Shown piece by piece: positions 61,836-64,000 of a DNA stretch of 64,000 nt. The DNA lies in NCBI RefSeq assembly GCF_003576645.1, contig NC_044924.1:30529888-30593887 (forward strand), read 5' to 3'. Made by a program: the position numbers and the translations under genes. Every line of letters starts with the position of its first letter. Positions within the stretch are counted from its first letter, which is position 1. Source of the DNA: Ipomoea triloba. Its lineage: Eukaryota > Streptophyta > Magnoliopsida > Solanales > Convolvulaceae. The notes under the pieces were generated by a model that did not search any database, was not told where the DNA came from, and saw nothing but the letters and a program-made list of their open reading frames with translations.

Positions 61836-64000
61836 TTATGTTTTTACAAGCCCTTCTGTTTGCTCAAGAAGTCCCTCTATCAGCATTGTATGTGTTTGAG
61901 AATGAATCTGACAACCATTTTTTTCCATGATGACTAAAAGTTCAGAGCATATATCAGAAAGCCCCCTCTTAAGTAAGCCATCAATTAATAGTTTCCATGC
62001 AACTTCATCATTATTGTAACCACAATTAAGAAGCTTCAAGAAGGCTTCCTTAGCCTTCTCATTCTTTCCTTCATAATAAAGTCCACATACAAGGAGATTG
62101 TAGGATTCCAAATGTGGTAAAAAACCACGCTTAACCATTGTATCAACTAACTTTGTTGCATCATCATACATTTTCAACTTGCAGCAACATTTTACCAGTG
62201 TATTATAAATATCTTCATCAGGAGACATTCCGCAGTTTTTCATATGATCAACAAGTCTCCAAGCTTCTTCAAGGCGTCCTTCTGTGCATAGCCCATAAGT
62301 CAGTACATTATAAGTATTTTTGTTAGGAGGACAACCACATTCCACCATTTTCTCAAACAATTTAACAGCAGTATCAAACTCCATTTTTTTCCACACATCC
62401 ACAACATTAATGGAATCAACTTCTATCCTACTGACACCTTTTCCTATCTGGTTTTCATGAAACAGATGCTTGATTAAAATGGTATAGGTATATGGAGAAG
62501 GCTCAAATCCAGCATCAACCATGGATTTAAGAGTATCAAAGGAGCGATCTAGTAATCTCAAACGTCCATACCCATCCATTAATGCTGTGTAAGTCATCAA
62601 GTCTGGTCTGACACCATCCTCTATCATTTTTGACATCAAATCTTCAGCTTCTTCCAACTTCCCTTGGTTGCAATATGCAACAAGAAATGAAGTGTAAGTG
62701 CAAACATCAGGTTTATATCCCAAGGACACCATTGAATTAAATACCTCATAAGCATGGTGAAAATCATTATCTTTTAGCATTTTCTCAATCAGAATACTGT
62801 ATGTAACTACTGTGGGTTTGACACCTCTTTCTTCCATAGTTTCCAACAATAGAGTTGCTTCATAGAGCTTATTCTCTTGACATAAACCACTAACTATTAC
62901 ATTATAGGTGCTTATATTTGGAAAGCAATGTTCATCAAGCATTCTTTTGAACAAAGTTAGGGCAACAGCTACCTTTTCTACTCTGCAATAACCATTAATC
63001 AGAGCAGTGTATATAACTTCATTTGCCTTAATTCTCTTCTCCTTCAAAGAGTCAAATATAGATTGAGCATGTTCAAGACAGCCTTTTTCACATAATGCAT
63101 CAATGAGAGAACCATAGGTCCACTCATCGGGGAGCACATCACTCTCACCCATCAATGTAAGCAATCGGAAAGCACTATCAATATGACCCTCACTACATTG
63201 TCCATGGACCAACAAATTGAATGTTACAACAGATGGAGACAACTTCTGCTCAAGCATCTTATCAAGTAGTCCCATTGCCTTGTGCACCTTTCTCACCCGA
63301 CAATATCCTGAAATTAACTCATTATATGTACGTACATTTGGCTTACACTTATTTAATTCCATCAAGTTAACTATCTCCAATGCAGCATCAACATTTTGCA
63401 CTTTACAATACCCATCAATCAAAGCATTGTATGTTACTACATTGGGAACTAGACCCCTTTTCCCCATCTCATCTAATAATCTTCTTGCTTCATCAAGCCT
63501 ATTGTCTTTACACATTCCACTAATCAGAACAGTGTAAGTGTGGGCATTTGGTTGACAACCTTTCTCCACCATCTCATGAAACAAATTCAATGCTTCCATT
63601 TCCCTATTCAATTTGCAGAATGCATCAATTAGAATAGTATAGGTCCGTACATTCCGACAACAATGATCATTCTCCATTTGTGAAAACAGTTTCATCGCAT
63701 CATCTACTCTCCTTGCTTCACACAGCCCATGTATCAAAATGTTATAGGAAACATGATTCCTTTGACAACCCTTTTGAGGCATTTCCTCAAAAACTTTGCA
63801 TGCACTATTTACATCCATTTTCCTACAATGCCCTAAGATAAATGAGGTGTACGTATGGACATCTGGCCTCAACCCAGCTTGACAGATCTTATTCAAATAC
63901 ATCTCGGCTTCAGTCACATCACCCAATTTACAATATGCATGTATCATAGCATTAAATGTGTAAATATTAGGTGAAAGCTTATCCTTCAACATCTCAGAAT
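61836..64000 (-). CDS. Long P-class PPR protein (At5g65560-like), 5' end outside the window
   Basis: An uninterrupted frame runs from the right edge to a stop at 61836, at least 720 codons. The codons before the ATG at 63992 remain open (SEMLKDKLSP), so that ATG is internal. About twenty tandem PPR motifs are visible, such as VHTYTSFILGHCRKMDVNSA, VRTYTILIDAFCKLNREMEA and VVTYNALIDGYCKVQNVDAA. A non-PPR spacer lies near residues 515-530 of this part. The C-terminal phrases CGYNNDEVAWKLLIDGLLKR and MEKNGCQIHSQTHTMLIEGL match the At5g65560 group. P-class members bind organellar RNA; targeting cannot be judged without the N terminus. No frameshift is seen. Confidence 0.93.
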   Translation of the reverse strand, partial: SEMLKDKLSPNIYTFNAMIHAYCKLGDVTEAEMYLNKICQAGLRPDVHTYTSFILGHCRKMDVNSACKVFEEMPQKGCQRNHVSYNILIHGLCEARRVDDAMKLFSQMENDHCCRNVRTYTILIDAFCKLNREMEALNLFHEMVEKGCQPNAHTYTVLISGMCKDNRLDEARRLLDEMGKRGLVPNVVTYNALIDGYCKVQNVDAALEIVNLMELNKCKPNVRTYNELISGYCRVRKVHKAMGLLDKMLEQKLSPSVVTFNLLVHGQCSEGHIDSAFRLLTLMGESDVLPDEWTYGSLIDALCEKGCLEHAQSIFDSLKEKRIKANEVIYTALINGYCRVEKVAVALTLFKRMLDEHCFPNISTYNVIVSGLCQENKLYEATLLLETMEERGVKPTVVTYSILIEKMLKDNDFHHAYEVFNSMVSLGYKPDVCTYTSFLVAYCNQGKLEEAEDLMSKMIEDGVRPDLMTYTALMDGYGRLRLLDRSFDTLKSMVDAGFEPSPYTYTILIKHLFHENQIGKGVSRIEVDSINVVDVWKKMEFDTAVKLFEKMVECGCPPNKNTYNVLTYGLCTEGRLEEAWRLVDHMKNCGMSPDEDIYNTLVKCCCKLKMYDDATKLVDTMVKRGFLPHLESYNLLVCGLYYEGKNEKAKEAFLKLLNCGYNNDEVAWKLLIDGLLKRGLSDICSELLVIMEKNGCQIHSQTHTMLIEGLLEQTEGLVKT

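Noticed and set aside
63217..63537. 106-codon plus-strand frame opposite the long PPR gene
   Set aside because: Antisense shadow; the minus strand encodes continuous PPR motifs.

Overview
This window is nuclear DNA of a flowering plant, most likely a eudicot. The genes have many short GT-AG introns, the background is very AT-rich, and the recognisable proteins match plant families: RECQSIM helicase, SMO1 sterol oxidase, DeSI-like PPPDE protein, two P-class PPR proteins and an HD-Zip II factor. The sequence does not identify the genus; an asterid is a guess only.

Six protein genes are supported. From left to right they are: a RecQ helicase of the plant RECQSIM type (minus, 6677-11388, ten coding exons, about 660 aa); a 4,4-dimethylsterol C4-methyl oxidase of the SMO1 type (plus, 16335-20631, five coding exons, 303 aa); a DeSI/PPPDE protein (plus, 23926-27282, four exons, 216 aa); an intronless mitochondrial-type PPR gene close to Arabidopsis At5g47360 (minus, 28549-29985); an HD-Zip II gene of the HAT4/ATHB2 group (minus, 38156-39505, three exons, 295 aa); and a long PPR gene close to At5g65560 that runs off the right edge (minus, 61836-64000+). 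They are unrelated housekeeping or regulatory genes and do not form a cluster.

The space between and inside these genes is built from mobile DNA. The most notable class is long-terminal-inverted-repeat elements that carry pieces of host genes: 3084-4716 (perfect 10-bp target duplication, possible CRINKLY4-like receptor-kinase fragment), 33864-34843 (perfect 9-bp duplication, start and zinc-finger parts of an IDD14/15/16-like gene), and about 17826-18243 inside the third SMO1 intron (fragment of a major-facilitator transporter). Other gene debris includes a decayed, intron-containing gamma-tubulin gene (57545-59173), a copy of the end of HD-Zip exon 1 beside the PPR gene (30096-30366), and a duplicate of the SMO1 3' splice site in front of the DeSI gene. 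At least six Tourist-like MITEs with TTA or TAA target sites accompany a broken PIF/Harbinger transposase. There are also LINE tails, tRNA-derived SINEs (one with a 19-bp target duplication) and a candidate Helitron terminus.

The assembly is suspect at three of its four N positions (21866-22319, 30944, 34766). Each is flanked by the same sequence twice, so the second PPR copy at 30945-31881 is most likely a contig-overlap artefact.
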